The notes below the pieces were generated by a model. That model did no database searches and was not told the DNA's origin. It saw nothing but the letters and a program-made list of their open reading frames with translations. A stretch of 64,000 bases of DNA, from positions 62,001-126,000 of the forward strand of contig NZ_JACEFT010000010.1 in the NCBI RefSeq assembly GCF_013697085.1, given 5' to 3'. This document shows positions 34,579-44,019 of the stretch, in pieces; the first letter of the stretch is position 1, and each line of letters starts with the position of its first letter. The translations under genes and the position numbers were made by a program. Source of the stretch: Billgrantia kenyensis (GTDB taxonomy: Bacteria; Pseudomonadota; Gammaproteobacteria; Pseudomonadales; Halomonadaceae).

Positions 34579-36492
34579 ATGGACTTCTTCGGTGCCCAGG
34601 AGCAGGCGAGGCGATTGACCCTGTGGCTGATAATGCTGCTGGTCATCGCAGTTGCCGGCATGATCGCGGCTACCGTGGCGGTGGTGGCGCTGGCCCTGGT
34701 GCTGCTCGAAGGCGGCCAGCCAGGCGGCGTGGCGCTGGATCGAGTGCTTGATCCGATCCTGATCGCCGGCATTGCCCTGGGCGTGCTGCTGGTGGTCGGC
34801 ATGGGCAGCCTGGCGCGGCATCGTCAGCTGCGTGCCGGCGGTTCGGCGGTCGCCGAGGCGCTGGGCGGTCGCGCCATCAATGCCGATACCCGTGACCCCG
34901 ACGAGCGCAGGCTGCTCAACGTGGTGGAAGAGATGGCCATCGCCTCGGGGCTCCCCGTGCCGTCGGTCTACCTGCTCGATGAGCCCGGAATCAATGCCTT
35001 CGCCGCGGGACATGCCCCCCAGGATGCGGCCATCGGCGTGACGCAAGGGGCCATTCGCAGCCTTTCCCGCGACGAGCTGCAGGGGGTGATTGCGCACGAG
35101 TTCAGCCATGTGCTGCATGGTGACATGCGCCTCAACATGCGCTTGATCGCCCTGCTTTACGGCATCCTGGTCATTGGCCTTGTCGGGCGCATGCTGCTGC
35201 GAGCCACGGCCACCCGACGCATGGTGCGCGGCTCGCGCCAGAACAACGGCAAGGCCGTGCTGCTCGGTGCAGGTCTGGCCCTGATGCTGGTCGGTTTCGT
35301 CGGGACGCTGTGCGGCAACCTGATCAAGGCGGCGGTCAGTCGTCAGCGTGAGTTCCTCGCCGATGCCAGCGCGGTCCAGTACACCCGCAACCCCGAGGGG
35401 CTGGCCGGCGCGCTCAAGCGCGTGGCGGCCCACGCCCAAGGCTCCGAGCTGCGCTCGAGTCGCGCCGAGGAGTTCAGTCACCTTTACTTCAGTCGCGGCC
35501 TGCCCAGCCTGCGCGGGTTGACCGCCACCCATCCGCCCCTGGACACCCGTATCCGCCGCCTCGAGCCCGAGTGGGACGGCGAGCTGCCCGAGCCGCGTCG
35601 TGAAGGCGAGGCCGCCTCGCAGCCCGCCGAACCTGCTGACGAGCCGCCGGTGCAAGCGGCCCGAACGGCGGCGCTGGCCGGGGTTGCCGCCTCATCCGCC
35701 GCCTCGAACCTGAGCCAGCGGGTCGGTGAGCCGGGCAGTGATGATCTGGCTCAGGCACTCAGGACGCTGGAGGGTATCGATACCGCCTTGCTCGAGGCCG
35801 CCCATGACCCCTATGCCGCGCGTGCGCTGGTTTACGGCGTGCTCATGGGTGCCGACCCCGAAAGCCGGGCGTGCCAGCGCGAAGCGTTGGTGGAAGCGGC
35901 CTTGCCGGAAGTGATGGCCGAGTTGGATCGCCTCGAGGCGCCACTGGCGGAAATGGCGCCGGGGCAGCGGCTAGCGCTGATCGAGCTATGCTTGCCTGTG
36001 TTGAGGCAGCAGTCGGTGGCGCAATATGCGCGCTTTCATGACTGTCTTCAGCGGCTGATGGCGACAGAGCGAAATCCTGGCGCCCTGCAGTGGGCGCTGC
36101 ATCGTCTGGTGATAGCGGGCAGCGCCGGCAAACCGCTTCGTGCGGGCCATCGCCTGGCCCTGGCTCAGGCGGATGCCGCGGTGGCACGTTTGCTTTCCAG
36201 TTTGGCCCTGGCAGGGAGTGGTGAGGCGTCAGAGGCGGGCGAGGCATTTCGCAAGGCGGCCGAGCAGCTGCCGCTGTCCACTCCCTTCGTCGCCCAGCCG
36301 GCAACGCCTGCGGAGCTGGACTGGGCGCTGGATCGCTGCGCTCGGCTGAGCGATCAAGAGCGGACCCGGCTTCTCCAGGCGATGGCCCAATGTTTCGCTC
36401 ACGATGGTCAGGTATCGCCCCGGGAGGCTGAGCTTCTGCGCGCCGTGGCCTGGTCGCTGGGCTGCCCGCTGCCAGTCACGGCTCTGCATTGA
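34579..36492 (+). CDS. M48-family membrane zinc metallopeptidase with TerB-like C-terminal region
   Basis: Two N-terminal membrane helices (about 15-40 and 58-75) precede an HtpX-like M48 catalytic domain. It has VIAHEFSHVLHGD (HExxH, about residue 174) and a second pair of helices, with the third-ligand segment RQREFLADASAVQYTR. Residues beyond about 335 are not peptidase: a Pro/Glu/Ala-rich linker, then about 270 helical residues ending in MAQCFAHDGQVSPREAELLRAVAWSLGCPLP, which resembles the TerB/DjlA-type domain. Predicted membrane-protein quality control or processing together with LemA. Substrate unknown. Confidence 0.85.
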   Translation: MDFFGAQEQARRLTLWLIMLLVIAVAGMIAATVAVVALALVLLEGGQPGGVALDRVLDPILIAGIALGVLLVVGMGSLARHRQLRAGGSAVAEALGGRAINADTRDPDERRLLNVVEEMAIASGLPVPSVYLLDEPGINAFAAGHAPQDAAIGVTQGAIRSLSRDELQGVIAHEFSHVLHGDMRLNMRLIALLYGILVIGLVGRMLLRATATRRMVRGSRQNNGKAVLLGAGLALMLVGFVGTLCGNLIKAAVSRQREFLADASAVQYTRNPEGLAGALKRVAAHAQGSELRSSRAEEFSHLYFSRGLPSLRGLTATHPPLDTRIRRLEPEWDGELPEPRREGEAASQPAEPADEPPVQAARTAALAGVAASSAASNLSQRVGEPGSDDLAQALRTLEGIDTALLEAAHDPYAARALVYGVLMGADPESRACQREALVEAALPEVMAELDRLEAPLAEMAPGQRLALIELCLPVLRQQSVAQYARFHDCLQRLMATERNPGALQWALHRLVIAGSAGKPLRAGHRLALAQADAAVARLLSSLALAGSGEASEAGEAFRKAAEQLPLSTPFVAQPATPAELDWALDRCARLSDQERTRLLQAMAQCFAHDGQVSPREAELLRAVAWSLGCPLPVTALH

Positions 36493-36642
36493 GTTCGGCT
36501 CACGAAGTGCTGATTTGGGGATCGTTTTGCGCACACGCTGTCCAACCCATTACAGGGTAAATGTCCCGGCAGCTTGCAGAGGCTGCCGGGCTTTGCTGGA
36601 ATAGGGGCCTTTTGCTGGTCTCATATGCATGGGAGAAAGCCG

Positions 36643-37344
36643 ATGGCCAAAAGACTCTGGATTCCTGCCGCCGTGACATTGACGCTTGCCCTTGGGCTGG
36701 CGGGGTGCGGCGAGGATGCCGAAGAGGCTGACGCAACGGCCCAGCCCGACGAGACGATGACCGACGCCGAGCCTGAAGTCGAAGTGTCCCACGATGAGCC
36801 CGAGACACCGCCGCCCGCGGCGAGCGAGGAGGTGGACACCGAAGACGAGTCTCTTCCCGCCATTCCCGAAGAGGAGACCGAACTCGGAGCCGATGAAGAG
36901 ATCGAAGCGGAGGCCGAGACCCTGGGGGAATCTCCCGTCGATGCGCTTGAAGAGGGGGGCGCCCTGCCGGGTGAGCCGACCAGTGCCGACATCGATGCCA
37001 TTCTCGAGGATACCGAACGCCGCTTCGAGGAGGCGCAGCGCCAGATCGAGCAGAGCTTCGACGAGGTGGAGCAGAGTCCCCCCGCGCTGGAGCCGATGGA
37101 GAGTGATGACGAGCTCGACAGGGCGCTCGCTCCCGGCGAGGAGCCGGCCGCCGACGTCTCATCTGATATCGACCAGGAAGCGGAGCGCACGGGAGAAGTG
37201 ACCCAGTCGGACATCGACGCCTGGCTCGAAGAGACGGAGCGCCGCTTCGAAGAGGCCCAGCGCCAGCTCGAGGAACAGTTCCAGGAAGCCGAGCGCAGCG
37301 AGCCTGGCAGCGGTGAAGCGCCGCAGTTCGAGATCGACGACTGA
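36643..37344 (+). CDS. Acidic lipoprotein with duplicated coiled motif
   Basis: 233 aa. The signal peptide ends in the lipobox LAGC (Cys about 24). The mature protein is extremely rich in Glu/Asp/Pro, consistent with a halophile envelope protein. A motif of about 25 residues, (A/S)DIDA-LE-TERRFEEAQRQ-E--F, occurs twice (about 113-137 and 187-211), each likely a short coiled coil. ATG 36643 is preceded by GGGAG. No known family recognised. It is followed by a bidirectional terminator. Confidence 0.75.
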   Translation: MAKRLWIPAAVTLTLALGLAGCGEDAEEADATAQPDETMTDAEPEVEVSHDEPETPPPAASEEVDTEDESLPAIPEEETELGADEEIEAEAETLGESPVDALEEGGALPGEPTSADIDAILEDTERRFEEAQRQIEQSFDEVEQSPPALEPMESDDELDRALAPGEEPAADVSSDIDQEAERTGEVTQSDIDAWLEETERRFEEAQRQLEEQFQEAERSEPGSGEAPQFEIDD

Positions 37345-37354
37345 GACATGTGCG

Positions 37355-37383
37355 AAAAAGGCTCGCCTGGTTGGCGAGCCTTT
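37355..37383. terminator. Bidirectional terminator between lipoprotein gene and csp
   Basis: Eleven-base arms AAAGGCTCGCC (37357-37367) and GGCGAGCCTTT (37373-37383). A runs on the left and T on the right give a U tract in either direction, fitting the convergent neighbours. Confidence 0.85.
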
Positions 37384-37449
37384 CGTCTATCTGCCATGTC
37401 TTCCTTCGAAGGCATGGCACCGGGTCATCTCATTTCCGAGGTGATGGCC

Positions 37450-37656
37450 TCAGTTGGAAACCCGGATATTGGAGGCCTGAAGGCCTTTCTTGCCCTGGGT
37501 CACTTCGAAGGTAACCTTCTGACCGTCCTGCAGGGTCTTGAAGCCTTCAGCCTGAATCTCGGAGAAATGTGCGAAAAGGTCATCGCCGCCGTCGTCCGGA
37601 GAGATGAAGCCGTAGCCCTTGGTATCGTTGAACCACTTGACAGTGCCAGTTGCCAT
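37450..37656 (-). CDS. Cold-shock domain protein (CspA family)
   Basis: 68-residue OB-fold RNA chaperone with RNP1 GYGFIS and RNP2 LFAHF, in the standard context [20 protein letters not shown]. It prevents mRNA structure at low temperature or acts as a constitutive paralogue. The upstream region is long and gene-free, as for many csp genes with structured leaders. Confidence 0.96.
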   Translation of the reverse strand: MATGTVKWFNDTKGYGFISPDDGGDDLFAHFSEIQAEGFKTLQDGQKVTFEVTQGKKGLQASNIRVSN

Positions 37657-37983
37657 TGTCGATTTCCTTGCTTACTGATTGATCGTGCTGGGCACTCGGA
37701 ATACCGAAGCCCGAAGTGCGTGGGCGCGAGACGAAAAGTGCGCTTCGGGTGCATCGAAAGCTCGACATACGACGGGACGACTTTCCACTTTCAGGCCTAC
37801 GCAGCGAATGTTCCTGGCTGTTGTCCAGGCCATACGCTCAATTCACTGTAGATAGAAAATTTCCGAGCGTCCAGCGATTCCGTTACCCTACATTACCAAC
37901 GTTGCATGCAATTCGGCGGGGTCTTTGAAGCCTCGCTACGCGCTACGGGAGGGCGCTCTCCCTTTCCCCAGGGGATAACTGAC
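37657..37983. other. Gene-free region: csp leader and lysE-family upstream region
   Basis: 327 bp. On the minus strand a candidate promoter TGGACG (37868-37873)-17 bp-TACAGT (37845-37850) would give a csp leader of about 180 nt, typical of cspA-type genes. No open frame with coding character is seen, and no terminator is evident. Confidence 0.5.
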
Positions 37984-38625
37984 ATGCTGGATGCACAATT
38001 CCTTTCCTTCCTGGTTGCGATCACGCTGCTTTCGATGAGTCCGGGAGTCGACACGCTGTTGGTCATTCGCAATACCGCACGCGGTGGCGTGCGGGATGGC
38101 GTGTTGACCAGCCTGGCCATCTGCTGTGGCCTGTTCGTTCATGCGACGATCTCTGCACTCGGCATCTCCGTGATCCTCCTGCAATCCGCCTGGGCGTTCA
38201 GCGTGCTCAAGCTGGCCGGGGCGGCCTACCTCATCTGGCTGGGTGTGAATGGACTCCTGGCCGCCCGGCGTGGCGCAGGCCTGCCGGTGACAGCTGTGGC
38301 GGGCGAGCTCCAGGCTGGCTCGACCTGGAGGCCAATCCGCGAGGGGCTGCTGTCCAATGTGCTCAACCCCAAGACCATCGTCTTCTACATGGCCTTTCTG
38401 CCCCAGTTCATCGCTCCGACCGACCCGGTACTGCTCAAGTCGCTGTGGCTTGCCGGGGTGCATTTCGTGATTGCCAACCTGTGGCAGGTCGCCATTGTCC
38501 TGATGGTGGGCAGCGCGGGACGCTGGCTTGGCAGCCGGCTGTTCGCCCGCGCACTGAACGGCATGACAGGAGCGGTACTGATCCTGCTGGGGATCAGGCT
38601 GGCGCTGGAGCGCCAGCCTGCCTGA
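37984..38625 (+). CDS. LysE/RhtB family amino-acid exporter
   Basis: 213 aa with six hydrophobic segments. The N-terminal signature FLVAITLLSMSPGVDTLLVIRNTARGGVRDG (P-G-P/V region) and the mid-protein EGLLSNVLNPKTIVFYMAFLPQF are typical of RhtB-type efflux carriers for homoserine, threonine or related amino acids. ATG 37984 is preferred to a longer in-frame start at 37906, which would add non-family residues. Substrate not predictable. Confidence 0.9.
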   Translation: MLDAQFLSFLVAITLLSMSPGVDTLLVIRNTARGGVRDGVLTSLAICCGLFVHATISALGISVILLQSAWAFSVLKLAGAAYLIWLGVNGLLAARRGAGLPVTAVAGELQAGSTWRPIREGLLSNVLNPKTIVFYMAFLPQFIAPTDPVLLKSLWLAGVHFVIANLWQVAIVLMVGSAGRWLGSRLFARALNGMTGAVLILLGIRLALERQPA

Positions 38626-38639
38626 GGCCAGGCGACGGT

Positions 38640-40592
38640 TCAGTTGCGTGCAAGCAGGGAGGCGTCATAGCGTACCGTCTTCTCGGACTGGCTCAGCATC
38701 GACACGCCCTCGCTGGTGCCGCCGTTGGCCAGGCTTTCGAAGATCACCCGATAGGCGAGAACCGCCTGGACGTAGTCGCGGGTCTCGCGAAAGGGGATCG
38801 ACTCCACGAACAGGTCGAACTCTTCGGGGGCGTCACGCAGCCAGCGGTCCACTCGGCCTGGGCCGGCATTGTAGGCCGCCGCTGCAGCCAGGCGATTGCC
38901 TCGGTAGCGGTCGATCATGTCGCGAATGTAGGTGCTGCCCAGGCGAATGTTGAGCTCGGGATCGAGGATGCCGTATGGGCCGGGATCGCTGATGCCGAGT
39001 TGACGGCTGAGCAGCGTGGCGGTGCCCGGCATGATCTGCATCAGCCCACGAGCCCCCGCCGGGGAGAGGGCGTTGGGGTTATAGGCGCTCTCGCGCCGCG
39101 TGATGCCCATCAGCAGGTAGGGGTCCACCCCGGTCTGCTGGCCCCAGGAGAGGAAGTGGTCTCGGTAGGCTTCGGGAAAGCGCCAGTCGAGCGCATCCCA
39201 CAGCTGTCCGGCGATGGTCGTCTGCACCAGCCGTGCATGCCAGCCGCGGTTAGCGGCATAGTCGGCCAGCGCCCTCTTTTCACGGGGCGAGGCGGTAGTC
39301 ACGGCGTGCTGCCATTCGCTGTTGGCCAGCCCCTCCTCACCGATACGCTTCAGGGCCTCGGTACGTTGCACGGCTGGCCAGCGTGCTATCTCGTTCCGTG
39401 TGTCCTCATCGAAACGACTGCGTTCGAGATTGAGTGAGTAGGGCCGGCCGATGCGATCGGCGGCGGCGAAGGCAAAGAAGTTGCGCCCCTGGGCTGCCTT
39501 GGCATAGGCCACCTCGGCGAGCTCGTCGTCGCCGAGCTGTTCGTGAGCTCGCGCCTTCCAGTATTGCCAACGGCTCTCTTCGCGACTTTCTTGCGGTAGC
39601 TGCTCGAGCCAGGTCAGGGCACCGGACCAGTCGCGCTCGGCCAGGGCGTGGCGAATACGCAGCTCGAGCACGCGGGTCGTGCCGATGCGCGGGAGGGCCT
39701 CGTCGACCCAGGCCAGGTTTTGATCGATACCGCGCACCAGCGAATAGAACGCCAATTCTTCTTCGATGGCGTGCAGGTGGTCTTCCTCGATTGGCAGGTG
39801 CGCGGCGATCTTGCGCCACGCCTCGTAAGCGGCTTCGGTGTCGGCGCGGGTGAAGCCGTGCATGGCAGCGACAAACAGTGGCCCGCTGCCGCGGCACTCG
39901 GGGCCGATGCAGGTGGGTATGCGGGTGATGTCGGCATAGCTGTTCTGCAACTGCTCCACGGCGTCGCGGCCCTCCTGCCAGCGGCTGCCAAGCAGGCGCC
40001 CCAGAAAGCGAGTCAGTCCGGTCTCGCCCATCTGCCAGGCGAGCATCTTGCGTTCCCAGACGGCGAACTGATCGATTTCGCCACTGGAACGAAGGTTCTC
40101 GAAAAGGGTGTCGCAGGCCGAGGGCTGCGAGCTCCCCACGTGCCACAGCTCGCGTCCTCCCTCGGCTGCGGCCTGAGGGTCGCTATCCAGCAGTGCCGTG
40201 TAGTAGTAGCAGCGCCGCTCTGTACCGCTGGGCACGCCGTCGGCCACGGCGAGAAGGCTGCCGAAGCGCCCTGCTTCTCCGTAGCGACTGATCGCCTGGC
40301 CACGCATCCACTCTCCCAGAGGAGAGTCCGCATGACGCTCGATGAAATCCAGCACCTGGCTTGGCTCGGCTTGGGGCAGGCGGCTGCGCAGCTGGTGATA
40401 CTCGACATACCCCTCGAGCACATGGCCGTCGATCTCGGCCGGGTCGATACGGTCCCACTGCTGATTGCGCGCGGCCTCGAGGGCCGAGCGCATGGCGCTG
40501 TCGCTGGGTTGGGCATGCGCGGTGAAAGAGAAACTCAGAGCGGCCGCAGCCAGCCAGCAGGCCGAACGGCGGAAAAATAAGAAATGGCGCAT
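38640..40592 (-). CDS. slt: Soluble lytic murein transglycosylase
   Basis: Periplasmic enzyme that cleaves the MurNAc-GlcNAc bond, forming 1,6-anhydro products. A signal peptide (MRHFLFFRRSACWLAAAALSF...AHA) precedes a long alpha-superhelical doughnut domain (about 30-460) and a C-terminal SLT lysozyme-like domain. The catalytic Glu is in GITRRESAYNPNALSPAGARGLMQIMPGTA. 650 aa matches Slt70. ATG 40592 is chosen because it starts the signal peptide. Homologous to E. coli Slt in architecture. Confidence 0.93.
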   Translation of the reverse strand: MRHFLFFRRSACWLAAAALSFSFTAHAQPSDSAMRSALEAARNQQWDRIDPAEIDGHVLEGYVEYHQLRSRLPQAEPSQVLDFIERHADSPLGEWMRGQAISRYGEAGRFGSLLAVADGVPSGTERRCYYYTALLDSDPQAAAEGGRELWHVGSSQPSACDTLFENLRSSGEIDQFAVWERKMLAWQMGETGLTRFLGRLLGSRWQEGRDAVEQLQNSYADITRIPTCIGPECRGSGPLFVAAMHGFTRADTEAAYEAWRKIAAHLPIEEDHLHAIEEELAFYSLVRGIDQNLAWVDEALPRIGTTRVLELRIRHALAERDWSGALTWLEQLPQESREESRWQYWKARAHEQLGDDELAEVAYAKAAQGRNFFAFAAADRIGRPYSLNLERSRFDEDTRNEIARWPAVQRTEALKRIGEEGLANSEWQHAVTTASPREKRALADYAANRGWHARLVQTTIAGQLWDALDWRFPEAYRDHFLSWGQQTGVDPYLLMGITRRESAYNPNALSPAGARGLMQIMPGTATLLSRQLGISDPGPYGILDPELNIRLGSTYIRDMIDRYRGNRLAAAAAYNAGPGRVDRWLRDAPEEFDLFVESIPFRETRDYVQAVLAYRVIFESLANGGTSEGVSMLSQSEKTVRYDASLLARN

Positions 40593-40776
40593 GTTTGACG
40601 GCCTCCACAAGGCGATGACGAACTCACTCTATCCTCGCCGATCAGGGCTGTCTTGAGTAGACCGTTGCGCCGTTTTCTCGCTCAGTCAACGTAACGGTCA
40701 ACGCCATGGTGCTTGTGCCGCCGGCAGGCGCAAACTAGTCTGTCGAAACCAAATCAAACGCTTGTTAGGGGGGCGG

Positions 40777-41298
40777 GTGAAATCGAGCAAATCTTCCGGG
40801 AGCGGGCCCGCTGCAGCCGTCCGCAGCCCCGACGTGTGGCGAGCCGGCCTGGCTCGCTTCGTCAATGTGATTCCCCATACCCGTGAGCTTGGCCTGGAAG
40901 TCGAGGATGTCACGCCACCCCAGGTGCGTATGCGGTTGCCCTGGCGCGATACGCTGCTCGGTGACGTCGAGCGCGGCCTGGTGCATGGCGGTGTGCTGAC
41001 CATGCTGCTGGATACCGTTTGCGGCTCGGCGGTGCTGTGCGGGCTGCCCGCGCCGGAGGTGTGTCCCACCCTCGACCTGCGGGTCGATCACTACCGCCCG
41101 GCCCTGGCCGGCCAGCCGATCATGGCCGAGGCCCGCGTGCTGCGCGTGACCGGCGCCATGGTTTTCACCGAAGGCACGCTGTGGCAGGACCCGCAGCGGC
41201 CGATTGCCCGCGGCATCGGCAACTTCGTCCGTCTCGGGGCGCGCAATACGCCGGCGGGCTTCGCCGAGGCGCTGTTCGGGGAGGACGACCATGCCTGA
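40777..41298 (+). CDS. PaaI-type hotdog thioesterase (first of a pair)
   Basis: 173 aa single hotdog domain. The HGG signature is in GLVHGGVLTMLLDTVCGSAV, followed by CPTLDLRVDHYRPALAGQPIMAEARVLR. Predicted to hydrolyse an acyl-CoA. GTG 40777 follows a G-rich ribosome site (an upstream in-frame TTG at 40762 is less likely). It overlaps the second thioesterase by eight bases, so both are probably translated together. Substrate unknown. Confidence 0.88.
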   Translation: MKSSKSSGSGPAAAVRSPDVWRAGLARFVNVIPHTRELGLEVEDVTPPQVRMRLPWRDTLLGDVERGLVHGGVLTMLLDTVCGSAVLCGLPAPEVCPTLDLRVDHYRPALAGQPIMAEARVLRVTGAMVFTEGTLWQDPQRPIARGIGNFVRLGARNTPAGFAEALFGEDDHA

Positions 41299-41761
41299 AG
41301 GATTTCATGACGTTGCCTGGCTTGCCAGGACGCGGGCCGAAGGGGACGTTGCCGCCTGGCTCGAACGCCTGCCCTATGCCCGTTATATCGGCGTTACGGC
41401 CAGCCCCGACAGCGGTGGCGATGGCCTGGTCTTTCGCCTTGAGCCCCACGAGCACAATATCGGCAATATCCTGCTGCCGGCACTGCATGGCGGCGTCGTG
41501 GCGGCCTTCATGGAAACCGCGGGCACGCTGGACCTCATGCTTTCGGCGCGTGAGCCGCGACTGCCGCGCATCGTCGACTTCTCCATTGATTACCTGCGTA
41601 CGGCGCGGGTGGTGCCCACTTATGCTCGATGCCAGCTCTTGCGCGAGGGGCGCCGGTTGGCCAACGTCCAGGTCTCGGCGTGGCAGGAAGCGGAAGACCA
41701 GCCCGTGGCAACGGCCCGCCTGCATCTGGTGCTGGGCTCGCCGGAGCCTGACGACGCTTGA
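41291..41761 (+). CDS. PaaI-type hotdog thioesterase (second of a pair)
   Basis: 156 aa, hotdog fold with LPALHGGVVAAFMETAGTLDLM and RIVDFSIDYLRTARVVPTYARCQLLREGRRLANVQVSAW. Divergent from its upstream partner, suggesting old duplication and perhaps a heteromeric enzyme. Its stop codon lies within the -35 of the htpG heat-shock promoter. Confidence 0.88.
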   Translation: MPEGFHDVAWLARTRAEGDVAAWLERLPYARYIGVTASPDSGGDGLVFRLEPHEHNIGNILLPALHGGVVAAFMETAGTLDLMLSAREPRLPRIVDFSIDYLRTARVVPTYARCQLLREGRRLANVQVSAWQEAEDQPVATARLHLVLGSPEPDDA

Positions 41762-41784
41762 AAACCGACGAGTGGACCCCATAT
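41757..41784 (+). promoter_or_regulatory. Sigma-32 heat-shock promoter of htpG
   Basis: CTTGAAA (41757-41763)-13 bp-CCCCATAT (41777-41784) is an essentially perfect sigma-32 promoter. It overlaps the stop codon of the preceding thioesterase gene and lies about 70 bp upstream of the htpG start. Confidence 0.85.
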
Positions 41785-41853
41785 CGCTGAACAGTTCTGA
41801 AACGGCGGCGCAGCACGCGCCGCCGTGGGTTCAAGCCATGAGGTACGCTATCC

Positions 41854-43758
41854 ATGTCCACGACCGCTCACGAGGAAACCCTCGGCTTCCAGACCGAGGT
41901 CAAGCAGCTGCTGCACCTGATGATCCACTCCCTGTATTCCAACCGGGAGATCTTCCTGCGCGAGCTGATTTCCAATGCCGCCGACGCCTGCGACAAGCTG
42001 CGCTATGCCGCACTCGACAACGATGCGCTCTACGAGGGCGACAGCGAGCTGCGCATCGAGATCGAGCATGACGAGAAAAGCGCTACCGTCACTGTGCGCG
42101 ACAACGGTATCGGCATGAGCCGCGACGAAGTGATCAAGAACCTCGGTACCATCGCGCGCAGCGGAACCGCCGAGTTCCTCCAGCAGCTTTCCGGCGAGCA
42201 GCAGAAGGATGCACGCCTGATCGGCCAGTTCGGCGTAGGCTTCTACTCCAGCTTCATCGTCGCCGACGAGGTCACCGTGCGCACCCGCAAGGCGGGCAGT
42301 CCAAAGGGGGAAGGCGTCGAGTGGCACTCGAAGGGTGAGGGCGAGTTCAGCGTGGCCGATCTCGAGCGCGAGCTTCACGGTACCGAGATCGTCCTGCACC
42401 TGAAGCAGGACGCCAAGGAGTTTGCCGACGATTTCCGCCTGCAGAGCCTGGTGCGCAAGTACTCCGACCATATCGAAGTGCCGGTGCGCATGCCTCGGGT
42501 CGAGGCTGCCAAGGACGACGAGGGCAACGAAATCGAGGGCAGCGAGGTCACCACCTGGGAGACCGTCAACGAAGCCACCGCGCTGTGGGTTCGGCCCAAG
42601 AGCGAGATTTCCGACGACGAATACAAGGCGTTCTACAAGCATGTGGCCCATGATTTCAGCGATCCGCTGACCTGGAGCCACAACAAGGTCGAGGGCAAGC
42701 TGGAATACACCAGCCTGCTTTACGTCCCGGGGCGAGCGCCCTTCGACCTCTACGAGCGAGACGGCTCACGTGGCGTCAAGCTCTACGTCCAGCGCGTATT
42801 CATCATGGACGATGCCGAGCAGTTCCTGCCGCTCTACCTGCGTTTCATCAAGGGGGTGCTCGATACACGGGAGCTGTCGTTGAACGTTTCCCGCGAGCTG
42901 CTGCAGCAGGATCCCAAGGTCGACAAGATCAAGAGCGCGCTGACCAAGCGGGCGCTCGACATGCTCAAGAAGCTGGCCAAGGACCAGGAAGCCTACCAGA
43001 ACTTCTGGAACACCTTCGGCAGCGTACTCAAGGAGGGCCCGGCGGAGGACTTCGCCAACCGCGAGAAGATCGCCGCCCTGCTGCGCTTCTCTACTACCCA
43101 TACCGACAGCGCCACCCAGGACCAGTCGTTGGCCGACTATGTTTCGCGCATGAAGGAAGGGCAGGAGAAGATTTACTACATCGTCGCGGATGGCTTCAAT
43201 GCCGCCAAGAGCAGCCCGCACCTGGAAATCTTCCGCAAGAAGGGTATCGAAGTCGTGCTGTTGCACGACCGCATCGACGAGTGGCTGATGAGCCATCTGC
43301 ACGAGTTCGAGGGCAAGCGCTTCGTCGATGTGGCCAAGGGTGAGCTCGACCTCGGCGATATCGAGGGCGAAGAGGAGAAGAAGGCCCAGGAGGAGACCGC
43401 CAAGGCCAAGGAGGACCTGGTCAAGCGCGTCAAGGCTTCACTTGGCGATGCCGTCCAGGAGGTCAAGGTGACCCACCGGCTGACCGACTCCCCGGCCTGC
43501 GTGGTGCTGCCCGAGCATGAGATGGGCTACCAGATGCGCCGTATCATGGAAGCCGCCGGCCAGGCGATGCCGGAGGTCAAGCCGATCCTGGAACTCAATC
43601 CCTCCCATGCTCTGGTGGAGCGGCTCGAAGGCGTCGAGGGCGAACGCTTCGACGATCTGGCCCTGGTGCTGCTCGACCAGGCCATTATCGCTGAAGGCGG
43701 CCACCTCGACGACCCGGCGGCCTACGTGCGGCGCCTCAATGCGCTGTTGACCTCCTGA
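41854..43758 (+). CDS. htpG: Molecular chaperone HtpG (Hsp90)
   Basis: 634-residue Hsp90 homodimer with GHKL ATPase. Signatures are [45 protein letters not shown] and [15 protein letters not shown] near residues 25-135; the middle segment [19 protein letters not shown] and C-terminal dimerisation domain follow. Length is as in E. coli (624). Regulated by the sigma-32 promoter immediately upstream and followed by a terminator. Confidence 0.98.
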   Translation: MSTTAHEETLGFQTEVKQLLHLMIHSLYSNREIFLRELISNAADACDKLRYAALDNDALYEGDSELRIEIEHDEKSATVTVRDNGIGMSRDEVIKNLGTIARSGTAEFLQQLSGEQQKDARLIGQFGVGFYSSFIVADEVTVRTRKAGSPKGEGVEWHSKGEGEFSVADLERELHGTEIVLHLKQDAKEFADDFRLQSLVRKYSDHIEVPVRMPRVEAAKDDEGNEIEGSEVTTWETVNEATALWVRPKSEISDDEYKAFYKHVAHDFSDPLTWSHNKVEGKLEYTSLLYVPGRAPFDLYERDGSRGVKLYVQRVFIMDDAEQFLPLYLRFIKGVLDTRELSLNVSRELLQQDPKVDKIKSALTKRALDMLKKLAKDQEAYQNFWNTFGSVLKEGPAEDFANREKIAALLRFSTTHTDSATQDQSLADYVSRMKEGQEKIYYIVADGFNAAKSSPHLEIFRKKGIEVVLLHDRIDEWLMSHLHEFEGKRFVDVAKGELDLGDIEGEEEKKAQEETAKAKEDLVKRVKASLGDAVQEVKVTHRLTDSPACVVLPEHEMGYQMRRIMEAAGQAMPEVKPILELNPSHALVERLEGVEGERFDDLALVLLDQAIIAEGGHLDDPAAYVRRLNALLTS

Positions 43759-43764
43759 TCCACG

Positions 43765-43789
43765 AAGGCCGCGTCAGCGCGGCCTTTGC
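43765..43789 (+). terminator. Terminator after htpG
   Basis: Arms AAGGCCGCG (43765-43773) and CGCGGCCTT (43778-43786) around TCAG, ending in TTT. The rest of the 261-bp gap before pntA has a weaker AGGCC/GGCCTTTT pairing near 43801-43824 and an AT-rich stretch with TATAGT near 43934, a possible pntAB -10. Confidence 0.7.
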
Positions 43790-44019
43790 GCCCTGCCATC
43801 AGGCCGCCCACGGGAGGCCTTTTGGTGACTCTCCTGTCGCTCCCTGCTTTCCCTTTACGTCAACGTCCTACCATTTTTCTTTCGTTATTTCAGCTCTCTA
43901 CTGTGACGCGCGACTTTATTCAAACAGTCGTTTTATAGTTGTGCATTGCGGCATGGTCAGGTATGAATAGTTGGATTGCCTGACCTGAAAGTTCAATAAC
44001 CATATAAGGGAGATCCAAC

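Noticed and set aside
38640..40592. Considered whether the Slt gene could be a phage or conjugation transglycosylase
   Set aside because: Full-length Slt70 architecture with superhelical domain, signal peptide and housekeeping neighbours.
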